Positions 22,448 through 32,519 of a stretch of DNA of 64,000 nucleotides are shown here, in pieces. Made by a program: the position numbers and the translations under genes. The notes under the pieces are model-generated. The model saw only the letters and a program-made list of their open reading frames with translations. It was not told the DNA's origin and searched no databases. Each line of letters starts with the position of its first letter. Within the stretch, counting starts at the first letter, position 1. The stretch comes from Dipteris shenzhenensis (lineage: Eukaryota > Polypodiophyta > Polypodiopsida > Gleicheniales), in assembly GCA_047967505.1 (NCBI GenBank), contig CM106540.1. One strand, written 5' to 3'.

Positions 22448-22867
22448 ACATGATCTATGAGGGAGATAGGTTCTCTGCCATGTACTCTACTCTGAACCTT
22501 AAATCCTCCTTTTGAACCTTGAAACTCTTCTAAACCCTAGAACTCCTTATAAACCTTGGAACCCCCTCCTAAACCTTGAACCTCCCTCTAAACCTCAAAA
22601 TCCTCCTAAATCCTTCAACCCTTAATGAAGGCAAAAGCCTTCATTACCCTTATCATGATGATGCATGTCCCTTTCACACATGCATGCACTACTTTTGCTT
22701 ACCATAATTAAGCCTACGTCTCTCATCAAAATATGACCTGAGGTCCTAAGCTATACTTTTACTACAAACGACACCACCAATATATCTCTAGGTGACAAAA
22801 ATCCTTAGAACCCTACATACTGATATTACCCTTCTCTTCCTATGGAAGCCATGGGAAAGAGCCAACA
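22448..22867 (+). mobile_element. Truncated 3' LTR of G1
   Basis: Homology to the LTR of 1-521 begins at CATGATCTATGAGGGAGA and runs to the end GAAAGAGCCAACA at 22867. The U3 part present in the full copy (25702-26798) is missing. No primer site follows, which fits a 3' LTR. It closes the element that begins with the LTR at 1-521. Confidence 0.8.
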
Positions 22868-23300
22868 GTTCCATTCCCCTCATTAGGATGATCAAGTTGG
22901 CAGGGTATCTCTCCCAGAGGGGAAACAATTAACTTCACAACTATTTGGTTGATGACACAATGGTTTTTGCAGTTGAAGACATGAACAATGTAGAAACCCT
23001 ATTTGGTGTCCTGGCAGGGCCTCCAGTTTGTAGTGCAATAGCCTAGAGAAAACGTTTGCTCTTAGGAAGCTACTGGATGAGGTTCTTTGAGACAGGAAGA
23101 AAAAAGTTTTACTTTTGGCCATTTCAGTTGCTTATGCATGAAAAATCAATCTTTCTTTTACCCATCTCTCAACATTGGTCACTTTCCATACTGCAATCTC
23201 TAGGGAGGCATGATTTCAAACCATCTTTGAAGGTCTCGAGTTTATCTAAGTAGCTTTCATGGAGGTTGAGGTGACTCAGCCTTTGGAACAATGAAAGATA
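22868..23300 (+). pseudogene. LINE reverse-transcriptase remnant
   Basis: Directly after the LTR, VSLPEGKQLTSQLF and, in a shifted frame, DDTMVFAVEDMNNVETLF read like the region around the YADD box of non-LTR reverse transcriptases. Further pieces (LEKTFALRKLLDEVL) fit the residues that follow. The catalytic box is disrupted by a frameshift. Only about 150 residues are traceable. It may be the element into which G1 inserted. Confidence 0.45.
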
Positions 23301-24107
23301 GTGACAATTAATAGATTTAAGTTTTAGTAATGTATTTTCGAAGAAATAGTGAGTTCATAGTTTGTTTTGTGTTGTGTTGTTTTCTTTCACTACATGGTTT
23401 GAAAACATTGAAAGTTTTTTTTGTAAGAAATATTATGAAAAGTGAGCTTATAGAGTCTCCCTTACAAGAAGTAAAGTGCAATAGTAAAAGAGAAGTCACT
23501 TTGGATACCTTTTCAAGCAAGTAAATAGTTTCAAACACATACACCTTTATTATTTGTACTTTTTTATAAAAGTTTGCTTGAAATAGATTTTGAGATGTTT
23601 GGGAGCATATAATTTGTTTTGGATCAAGATCCATCAACTTTAACAACTTGGAATACAAGAGAGGCCATTGAGGAAGACAAGTTTGATCACATTTTTCCTT
23701 GAAAGATCCTTGTTCTAAGAATCTAGTATTGGTTATTTACAAAGTTTTGGGTTTTTTGCATTTGATAGTTCAACAATGTTTGTCATTTTCAAATGTGATT
23801 TGTGATGCTGTATCATAATTTACTAAGTCAAGTATGCCTCTAAATTTACTAAATGCAAGTCAATTTATTTATTGTTTGTGTGATATCTGTGTATGTGATA
23901 TTGGTTTTTTTTTCTATTGTATATGTGCTGATGTTATTGACATTCAGACTTTGTCTTAGCATATTTGATACCTTCATTAGATAGTTTGTTTTAAATTTTG
24001 GTTTGTTTTACATGCAATCATTTAATAATGTTTTTATTGAAATGTATTAAGTGTTGTGTCTATGTAATTTACTAAGTTAAGTGTATTACTATATTTTTCT
24101 AATGCAA
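23301..24107. other. Unassigned AT-rich stretch
   Basis: T-rich sequence with repeated TTTACTAAGTCAAGT-like words (23820, 24070) and no convincing frame. It ends in a pyrimidine-rich tract and TGCAAG that look like a splice acceptor before the P450 remnant, so part could be an old intron. Confidence 0.35.
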
Positions 24108-24960
24108 GAGGGCGTTTCAAGATCTCATAGATGAGCAGTGTCAAGAAAGACAAGGTGGCAGATGAGGTGGCAGATCAGCAGACAAGGATATATTGGATGT
24201 GCTCCTATCAGTCCGGGAAGACAAGAAGCTTACACTCAAGATCAATGATGACAAAGGCATCAAGGCAGTGTTCTTAGTAAGACACCATATAACTAAAATG
24301 GCGATATTCATTCGTGGCCATACTTAAACTTAAATGATGTTGTATGGTTTTATGCTGATCATGGACGTCCTGCAAGATATGTTGGGGGCAAAAACCTACA
24401 TGACTGCGGTGATGATCGAATGGGGATTGGCGGAGTTGTTGAAGCATCTCGAGGTGATGAGAAAAGAATAGGGAGAGCCATGGTGGTGGTTGGAAGAAGC
24501 ATATTTGGTCCGCTTACCATATCTACAAGTGATGGTGAAGGAGACACTAAGGCTACATCCCTTGGTGCCATTGTTGCTACACGAGTCCACAGAATCATGC
24601 AGATACAATGTGGCTACAAGGATGAGTGTGCTGGTGAATGTATGGGTGATAGGGAGGGACGCAGGGTTGTGGATGAGGGTGATGGAGTTCTGGCCTAAGA
24701 GATTCATGTAGGATGATACGTTCAATAATCTGCCTTTTGGAGCAAGGAGGAGGGGGTGTCCAGGGATGGATCTTGGGCTATTGAGTATGCAAAAAGCACT
24801 GGGCAATCTGCTCCATGGCTTCGACTAGTCACTTCCTGCAGATCAAACTCCAGAGATGTTGGACATGCAAGAAGAATACGGGGTAACGCTCCCCAAGGTG
24901 ATGCCCCTCCACACCATATTCACTCCTCGCTTGCATCCCCACCTCTTCCCAAATAGATCT
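24108..24960 (+). pseudogene. Cytochrome P450 pseudogene (plant A-type-like)
   Basis: The C-terminal half of a microsomal P450 can be read. A first exon piece has FQDLIDEQC then DILDVLLSVREDKKLTL and INDDKGIKAVFL, ending at a plausible donor (TTAGTAAG, 24274-24281). A second piece starts with the I-helix (LGAKTYMTAVMIEWGLAELL, degenerate relative to AGTDT), followed by LVRLPYLQVMVKETLRLHP with the ExxR pair intact (24541-24552), VNVWVIGRDAGLW, EFWPKRFM, and the haem loop LPFGARRRGCPG. Its Cys (24757-24759) remains but the conserved Gly of FxxGxR is Arg. The end is EEYGVTLPKVMPLHTI. The N-terminal half and membrane anchor are missing, and stops and frameshifts separate the pieces. This is the only host-gene-derived sequence recognised in the window. 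The family resembles CYP71-clan enzymes, but no subfamily can be named. Confidence 0.85.
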
Positions 24961-25701
24961 CGATTAATCTTCTCCATGCTATTATTCCACTACCCATCTT
25001 TATTCCACTACTTACTACTAGTGCCACTAGCGCTACTATGTCACCACGTGTAACTAATACATCTATGGCTTTCTCTTTCCTTCGTTTGCATCTACCGTCT
25101 CTCATCTAAGAAGGAGCAATTTCCATGCGTCCATGATATTATACTCCAATGGCTCATCATCTAAGTTATGTTGCACTTGAAGCTATAACTTGACGTTATT
25201 GCTAAGATTTAAGCACTTAAAACTATCTATTGTTCTTGAAAAATGAAATCGTTTCTTTTGTGGCTAATTTTAAGATTCCTATTTCTTTATGTCTAATGGA
25301 GGTAGAATTTAATTAGTTAAAACTACCTCCGAGCTTGCCCAAATTACAATTCTTTCTCCCAAAGTGCCACTAGCTATTGCAAGTGTATATAAAAAATTAC
25401 AATTCTTGCTCTAGCTGTTGCAAGTGCATTTTGTACCTTAATGATTTGAGGATAAGGAAATTAATATTAATTGGGATCTCTTACCCGAATATGGATCAGT
25501 GATATGTCTTAGCAACTAAAGTGAATTTGTTTCTCCCTACAAAGAGTTACTTGAATTTGTATCTAGCAGAGATCATGGATTTCCTTGAAATATTTGAAGT
25601 TGAAGCTCAACTTTAAAAGAAATTTAAGCACAAGAACGATGAGGTGAAAGACATATTTTAGACTTGAACCCAAGAAATTATAATTCTAAATGAGGTTAAA
25701 C
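24961..25701. other. Unassigned stretch
   Basis: No coding region, repeat or element terminus is recognised. The word AAAATTACAATTCTT recurs near 25340 and 25393, a small local duplication. Confidence 0.35.
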
Positions 25702-26798
25702 TGTTGGCTCTTTCCTACTGCTTTCATAGGGAGAGCAAGGTATTCTATGTTTGCAGGGTTCCGAGGCTTTTTGTCACCTACAGATATATTGCGGTTGTCA
25801 TTGTAGTATACATGTAGCTTAGGACCTCGAGTCGTGTTCCGGTGAGAGATGTAGGCTTAAGTGTGGTAAGCAAACAAAGTGCATGCATGTGTAAAAGGAA
25901 CGTGTATCATCATGATTGAGGTAATGAAGGCTTTCGCCTTCATTGGGGGTTGCAGGGTTTAGGAGGAGTTTAAGGGTTAGAAGGAGGTTCCAGGGTTCAA
26001 AGAGAGGTTCCAAAGTTTAGAAGAGGTTCTAGGGTTAGAAGGAGGTTCCAAGGTTCAAAAGGAGTCCAGAGTTAGAAGGAGGTTTCAAGGTTCAGAAGGA
26101 GTCCAGGGTTAGAAGGAGGATCCAAGGTTCAAGGTAGAGTACATGGTGGAGAACTCGTCTCCCTTGTAGATCATGGAGTTTAAGGGTTGAGGAACAAAGG
26201 GTTTAGGGGGAGCATAGGAGTGGGAGAGGAAGAAGTGTAAGAGCATGGGGAAAAGAAGAGAGAGGAGGGAGGAGGAGGAGGAAGGAGGAGAAGAGAGGAG
26301 GAGGAGGAGGAGGAGGAGGAGGGAGGAGGAGGAGGAAGGAGGAGGAGGGAGGAGGAGAGGGAGAGGATGGGTTGCAAGCTTGGAGGTGAGGGGAGGAGAA
26401 GTTGCAAGGTTAGGACATGCTTTTGGATGTGGAGTGCAAGGAAGCATGGACACTTGACACAAATGCTTGGAATACCAAAGTAGACTCAACACAATGCCCC
26501 AAAGAGTGTGGGCTTCATTCCATTATGGGGTATTTATACAAGTTGGAGAGCTTCTCTCTCTGCATGTAGGAATTGTAACACATTCTCTCTCTACATGTAG
26601 AAGTTGTAAGACAAAGTTGTAACACATTCTCTTTCTACATGTAGAAGTCATATGTAGAAGTTGTAACACAAAGTTGTAACACATTCTCTTTCTACATGTA
26701 GAAGTTGTAACACATTCTCTTTCTACATGTAGAAGTCGTATGTAGAAGTTGTAACACATTCTCTTTCTTCATAAGTCCATGTTGGCACGAAGTCAACA
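25702..26798 (-). mobile_element. Full-length gypsy LTR, 1097 bp (3' LTR of G3)
   Basis: On the minus strand it runs from TGTTGACTTCGTGCCAACAT (26798) to GAAAGAGCCAACAG (25702), with TG...CA ends and the same sequence as 51620-52678. It contains four or five tandem copies of a unit with the palindrome CTACATGTAG (26560-26750), a GGA/TCC microsatellite (26270-26360) and the CTTGGAACC minisatellite. No primer site lies beyond its end, and element coding sequence lies upstream of it, so it is a 3' LTR. The 5-base flanks (TAAAC and TACTC) do not match, fitting a truncated element. Confidence 0.85.
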
Positions 26799-26899
26799 TA
26801 CTCCCGGATCCATTTTATTACCCGTCCTCGAGTTATGGCTTATTGCGAGCACGTACCTAGGTTGCCATTTCTTTAGTCTAGTGGCTGTGGAACTTGTGT

Positions 26900-28160
26900 C
26901 GTGCCAGTCGATCCTACTATAAAGCCTTAGCACCATATAATTTTTGCTCGATTTCTAGGTAGCATGTATCTACCATTTGCTCGAACAGAGATATGTGGTG
27001 TGCTTCTAAGAAGATCACTCTTTGATAAAGGTGGCTTGTAATCTTAGCATCGACCCGTTCATTGGGATTGAAACTGAGTGGAGGCAAATGGGAATCGAGG
27101 TAACATGGGTCCTCCAGAATGAATATAGCACTTAGGTGAAGGAAGCGATCAATGTTGCCGTGCATTACTTGCTCATGCTGTTGAAGTGCTCGGATCATTG
27201 TGCCTTGGATATTCCATTCTACACCAGAGTATGGTTTGATCATTGGCCAATCAATGGTTCAATTTTCACCCAAAGTGTGTATGTTGGCTTCTTTTATGCC
27301 ATGGAACTGCATAGAACTTGGGATGGGTTCTGAGACATGGAGGTGCATGCAGGTACTCCTTCAAGAAGATTACATAAAAAAGCTTGGTGCAGCGCCAATC
27401 GGGTTGTGGATCCAACTTGCTAATCCAACCTTCACTAATTTGACGCTGACGAAGGTTGGTAGGAAAGTTGTTTAGGGTCCATCCACCTCGAGTTCTCGTA
27501 TCAGGATATTTGAACCAAAATTCCTTGATAAGGTTACTGGGAAGTGGTATCTCATCAAAATCATACCCATCATTGGAACTTGGCATGGGAGTATGAATTG
27601 GATTATCCGGATCCTGATATTCGAAATCAAATATTGTGTAATTTTTTGCTGATGGAAGCACAAGTAGTGTTCGAGGTGATGACGGGGCAGGGAGAGAATC
27701 TAGGGACATGCGAGAGAAATATGGCAGAGTGTTAGTTGCAGAAGGGGGAGCAGAGGGGAGGGGTGGAAGAACTGGGCAAATGGTTTGAGCAACTTGGTAA
27801 TACTCAACGGTAGGATTAGCAAGGGAGGGGAAAAAGCTAGATGTGAGGGGCTCGTAAGTTTGTGACTATTGGGTTAGTTGAAAATGGTGAGAGGCATGAG
27901 CAAAGAGACAATGGAGGGAATAGATGTTCGGATGGAGCTCGGGGAAGGTTAAGAGGGTGGTAGCAGCAAGGGTAAGTGAGGTTATGATGTTGGCAGAAAG
28001 AGTGGTTAGATATGGGAAGTTGGAAGTGAGATAGGCCCTATCATCTTTTGACACTTCTTTTGCTGGTGCGATGGGATGATCAGCTGCATGGGTGGGATGT
28101 CGGTTATGTCGTGCCTTGCAAATAATAGTGATGGCCTTAGCAATGGCAACAAACATGCAA
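26900..28160 (-). pseudogene. Post-integrase protein remnant of gypsy element G3
   Basis: The minus-strand frames 28156-27866 and 27709-27266 are in the same phase; a frameshift leads into 27243-26917. They encode a long protein immediately upstream of the LTR. PQPDWRCTKLFYVIFLKEY and THPKFYAVPWHKR align with QPNWRLPFLKLETFWHYY and VHPLYMPMERR in G1; SFNPNERVD, HLYQRVIFLEAHHISLFEQM align with VFNPDVSPT, LYLRICNLHGHHLCTYEDM. This shows a conserved domain in the extra protein of two elements. No polymerase or integrase remains; the element is cut at about 28300, where a different sequence starts. Function unknown. Confidence 0.6.
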
Positions 28161-28306
28161 TAACCCTAAGGGGAGGACTACCCATGAGGCATACATATGC
28201 AATGAAAGCATCCGTCTTGAGTGCTATAAACCCGGCATGTGTAGATAGGCAAAAGATATTTTTCTCATCTTAACACAAGTCTTAGCAAATTATGCACAGG
28301 GGGGTG

Positions 28307-28330
28307 GTAGCAAGCTAAGGGTGTCCACTT
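28307..28330 (+). other. 24-bp element-border sequence shared with 62964-62987
   Basis: TAGCAAGCTAAGGGTGTCC and its flanks occur identically here and at 62964, each time just after a G-rich run and beyond the end of a gypsy post-integrase frame. This looks like a polypurine tract followed by the start of an LTR (possibly at TGTCCACTT), but no matching second LTR is visible. Confidence 0.4.
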
Positions 28331-28399
28331 CCGGACCACTTTCGGGTGAGTGTGACACCTGCTCGAGTGAAAATACAAAGGTTTTGCTTCAGTCTGCAA

Positions 28400-29050
28400 T
28401 ACCTCGATCGAGGTATTATCTCCAATGAAAATCACACACGAGGACAACCGAGCCAAGCCGATACCTCGATCGAGGTCCTAGACTTTTTCCACCGAATCGA
28501 GCCTATACCTCGATCGAGGTCTCCTGGCATGCCACCTATACATGCCACCTATACCTCGTTCGAGGTATCGTGGCAATCCAACTATACCTCAATCGAGGTA
28601 TTGTGGCATGTCCAGCTATACCTCGATCGAGGTATGTGCCATCTGACAGGGCAGTTGACATACATCAATCGAGATATGTGGCATCCGACTGGCTGCTGCT
28701 GACATACCTCGATCGAGGTATCGTGGCAGGATATGTGGCATCCGGCTGGCTGCTGACATAGCTCGATCGAGGTATCATGGCAGGTCCATACCTCGATTGA
28801 GGTAGATGTACCGATGTGTATGGGGCATGTCAAATACCTCGATCGAGGTATAGAGGTATGACGGAGCAATGTATATATGGCATGTAAAATACCTCGATCG
28901 AGGTATCGTGGCATGTCTATACCTCGATCGAGGTATGATGGATCGATATGTATGTTGCATGTGAAATACCTCGATCGAGGTAGGGAAACCCTAAATTTTC
29001 TTGTATAAAGAGAGGGACCCCCCCTCATTCTTCATACCTCGATCGAGCTC
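28400..29050. repeat. Array of ~15 palindromes TACCTCGATCGAGGTA
   Basis: About fifteen copies of the 14-16 bp perfect palindrome ACCTCGATCGAGGT occur at irregular spacing of roughly 28-68 bp. Around ten are perfect. The others differ mainly by C-to-T or G-to-A changes (for example ACCTCGATTGAGGT, ACCTCAATCGAGGT). The spacers are partly related (GTGGCATG, TGTATGGGGCATG). The last copy lies just downstream of the TATA box at 29004. Such symmetry suggests binding sites for a dimeric DNA-binding protein. The 148-residue minus-strand frame over this array is an artefact. Confidence 0.9.
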
Positions 29051-29160
29051 CTCCTCATCGACCGATTTCAGATTTGTGGGAGGTCGACGGAATTGCGGCA
29101 GCGACGGAGAGCGACCGACAGACAACGACAGAGATGAACGGAGCGGGAGAGTCCAGGTAA
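28986..29160 (+). promoter_or_regulatory. Telo-box/TATA promoter and putative first exon
   Basis: AAACCCTAAA (28986) is followed by TATAAA (29004-29009), then CCCCCTCATTCTTCAT about 20 bases further, a likely start region, and a GC-rich 100-base stretch ending in the strong splice donor CCAGGTAAGG (about 29154-29163). The palindrome array lies immediately upstream. It probably drives the broken gene at 32520-34423 through a long intron. The module resembles 780-960. Confidence 0.5.
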
Positions 29161-30870
29161 GGTTTTTTTTATGTAGCTTTTTTTTTTTGCTAAAATTTAT
29201 TTAAATTTTAGTTTATAGGAATAATTATAAAATATTTCTAAAATTTAAATGCATTTTAAAGTTTTTTTTTGTGGAATTACGACATTTTTTATTTAAAATG
29301 TGAAAATGTAAATATTTAATTTTTAAAATCATCTTTTAAAAAAAAGATATTAAAGTTATTTTTTAAATTAGTGCTATTTTTATTTAAATAAAAAAATGTA
29401 AAAATTTTATTTTTAAAAATGATCTTTGAAAAAAAAAGAAAATAAGAGTTTAAGGTAACTTTTATGTTATGTAAGTTATTTAAGTTAGTGAAGTTTTTAT
29501 TTAAATGTGAAAAAGTATATAATTTGTTTATTAAAATCATCTATAAAGAAAAAATATAACTGAAGTTTACAAATTACTAAAGTTTTGAATTAAATATAAC
29601 GTTTAAATTTTATTTTTAGAAATCATCTATTAAAAAAAGAAAATAAGAGTTTAAAGTAGCTTTTATATTATTTTAGTTTATAGGAAAATGTAATGTAATT
29701 ATAAAATATTTCAAAATTTCAAATGCATTTTAAATTTTTTTTAAATAATTTTTTTTAATTACATAATTTTTTCTTTAAAATGTGAAAATGTATATATTTT
29801 GTTTTTTAAATTCATCTATTTAAAAAAAGAGAGATTAAAGTAGGTTTTATGTTATTTTTAAATTGGTGCTATTTTTATTAAAATAAAAAAACGTTTAAAT
29901 TTTAGTTTTAAAAATCATCTTTTAAAAAAAAAGTAAATAAGAGTTTAAGGTAGCTTTTATGTTATTTAAGTTAGTGAAGTTTTTATTTAAATGTCAAAAA
30001 GTATATATTTTGTTTTTTAAAATCATCTATTTAAAAAAAAAGAGATTAAAGTAGTTTGCATGTTAATTTTTAAATTAGTGAAGTTTTAAATTAAATATAA
30101 CATTTAAATTTTAGTTTATAGGAATAATTATAAAATATTTAAAAATTTAAAATGCATTTTAAAGTTTTTTTAAATTATTTTTAGAATTACGTAATTTTTT
30201 ATTTAAAATGTGAAAATGTATATATTTTGTTTTTTAAAATCATCTTTTTAAAAAAAGAGATTAAAGATATTTTTTAAATTAGTGTTATTTTTATTTAAAT
30301 TAAAAAACGTTTAAATTTTATTTTTTTAAATGATCTTTTAAAAAAAAGAAAATAAGAGTTTAAGGTAGCTTTTATGTTATGTAAGTTATTTAGGTTAGTG
30401 AAGTTTTTATTTAAATGTCAAAAAGTATATAATTTGTTTTTTTTAATCATCTATTAAAAAAAATTATAACTGAAGTTTATAAATTACTGAAGTTTTGAAT
30501 TAAATATAACGTTTAAATTTTTTTTTAAGAAATCATCTATTAAAAAAAAAGAAAATAAGAGTTTAAAGTAGCATTTATATTATTTTAGTTTATAGGAATA
30601 TGTAATCTAATTATAAAATATTTCAAAATTTCAAATGCATTTTAAAGTTTTTTTAAATAATTTTTTTTAATTACGTAATTTTTTATTTAAAATGTGAAAA
30701 TATATATTTTTTGTTTTCTAAATTCATCTATTTAAAAAAAGAGAGATAAAAGTAGGTTTTATGTTATTTTTCAAATTGGTGCTATTTTTATTTAAATAAA
30801 AAAATGTTTAAATTTTAGTCTTCAAAATCATCTTTTAAAAAAAAAGAAAATAAGAGTTTAAGGTAGCGGT
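29161..30870. repeat. AT-rich tandem repeat, ~455-bp units in a ~905-bp higher-order repeat
   Basis: The marker TTTAGTTTATAGG recurs at about 29211, 29677, 30114 and 30589. Units 1 and 3, and units 2 and 4, are most alike, giving a ~905-910 bp repeat composed of two ~455 bp halves. The sequence is almost entirely A/T and follows a splice donor, so it may fill an intron. Confidence 0.8.
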
Positions 30871-32211
30871 GTGCATTTATCTATCTTTATGTGGAATGTT
30901 ATAGATTAAATAGTTGGTTAAGAGTTGTTTCATAATTTAGGTAGAGTAAGTAGGCTGTATAAAACACCACATGGGCATTATCCCTAAAACACCACACCAC
31001 ATGGGCATTATCCTAAAAATGTATCCCAACATAGCTAATCATGTCCTCATCATCCTTGGGATAAAAGAGCAAGCAATATTCAATGTCATGTGGTATGTGA
31101 GTTTCTCCCTTATATTAGCAAAATGATTTTTTCTTTCATGTCTTCAGCAAAGTAATTCGTTCCTTCCCACCTGGCGCCCACCTACATCCTCTCACTTGAG
31201 GCTCACATAATCACGAAAAAGTATCTTCTATTTCTAACCTTAGTATAGCATGGCCCAAAGCGTAGTAACTTGGCTTCGTTCACACCATTCACTTGGGGGT
31301 CAAATGAAATTGGAAAAGCGTTTTTTACTTTCCAGCCTCAATTGAGCATGGGATGAATGAAGTCTATCCAATGATGCATCATCCGAGGATGATTGCCCAC
31401 ATGCAACACCACCCTACTAAGAGATTGTGCTACCCATGTAGAACATCTATTGTTTTGCTTGGCCATATGGCAAAGACCCCAACACTAGAGTGGTTAGATG
31501 CATAAGCGTATGGCTAATTGGATCTTCTAAATGAATCAGCGCATGGAAAACACATACGTAAATGATTGTCCAAAGGTCTCCTCTCTCCCCAGGCATGGGA
31601 ACCAAGTGATGATCTATAGGAATGGCCACTAGTTGAGATGGATTGCCCAACCAAAATAGATAATATTGAAAACGCCTAATTATTTTCTCAAAGTTCTCGC
31701 TTTTGAAGGTCTGTAGTGTCAACCCACTCTCTTTTTTAATGTGTAGTCCGAGAAATACTAGATGCACCTTGCTTGTGTATCATTCAAAGTAATGTATTAG
31801 ATATCCTTCTATCTCCTCCATATCTAGTGCAAACCCAAGGCAGTAAAGCATTCAAAGAAGGTCTTATTAACCAAACCTCTCCACTATCTGTCCTTAGTAT
31901 AGAGTCCATAAGTGGACAATGTGGCCCTTACACCACATGTGGAAAAGTTTCCAAAGAGCGAGAAAGGCATTTAAAAAAATACAATTCTCTTTATTTTGGA
32001 AAATAAGTTAATCAAGTATAATAATACTTGCCCCAACCATGTGTATTATCTTGGGGAATAAAATATAGAGATTCTCCTCAATACCATCTCTTAAACCTAT
32101 AGTCTTGTTAGAATCTGTATAGTTAACAAACACAGATCATAATGAGTCTTCTTACCAGGGTCCTCAAAGTACTGATAAATGCAAAGAAATACAAGGGTTA
32201 CCAAGAGTGTG
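30871..32211. other. Unassigned stretch with a small duplication
   Basis: ACCACATGGGCATTATCC occurs twice at 30967-31014. The minus-strand frame 31767-31447 has a vague resemblance to the tail of a LINE reverse transcriptase but I could not support it. The remainder shows no recognised feature. Confidence 0.3.
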
Positions 32212-32261
32212 TTGCATGTGTGTGTGTGTGTGTGTGTGTGTGTGAGTGAGAGAGAGAGAGA
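32212..32261 (+). repeat. (GT)n(GA)n microsatellite
   Basis: About 16 TG dinucleotides are followed by about 9 GA dinucleotides in an uninterrupted compound microsatellite. Confidence 0.95.
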
Positions 32262-32519
32262 GATTCCACACACAAAAAAAGTGCGTGTGTGCTTAATTAA
32301 AAAGTCCCATCAATAATTGAGCCATACAGTTAATTCCATCAATTGGATAAAAAGTAAAAAAAGGGAAACATATAAGGAAAAAATATTTGAGACATGCAAG
32401 TTTAAAAATGCAACAACTAGATTATAATTCATATTGAATAGAATATTATTTTCATTACCCAAATAGAATATTAATTTTCATGTGTTTTTTTTGTGCATGC
32501 GCTAGCCACAGCGCACAAG

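Noticed and set aside
26523-26759. Minus-strand frame with repeated ERECVTTSTC-like peptides
   Set aside because: It reads through the CTACATGTAG tandem units of an LTR.
28582-29028. 148-residue minus-strand open frame
   Set aside because: It is a translation of the palindrome array (repeated STSIEV/PRSRY peptides) and not a gene.
28400-29050. Regularly repeated palindromes resembling a CRISPR array
   Set aside because: The setting is a plant nuclear genome, the spacers vary from about 14 to over 50 bases and are partly related to each other, and no cas genes are present.
31447-31767. Minus-strand 106-residue frame as a LINE reverse-transcriptase tail
   Set aside because: Only vague resemblance; no YADD box or other diagnostic motif could be placed.
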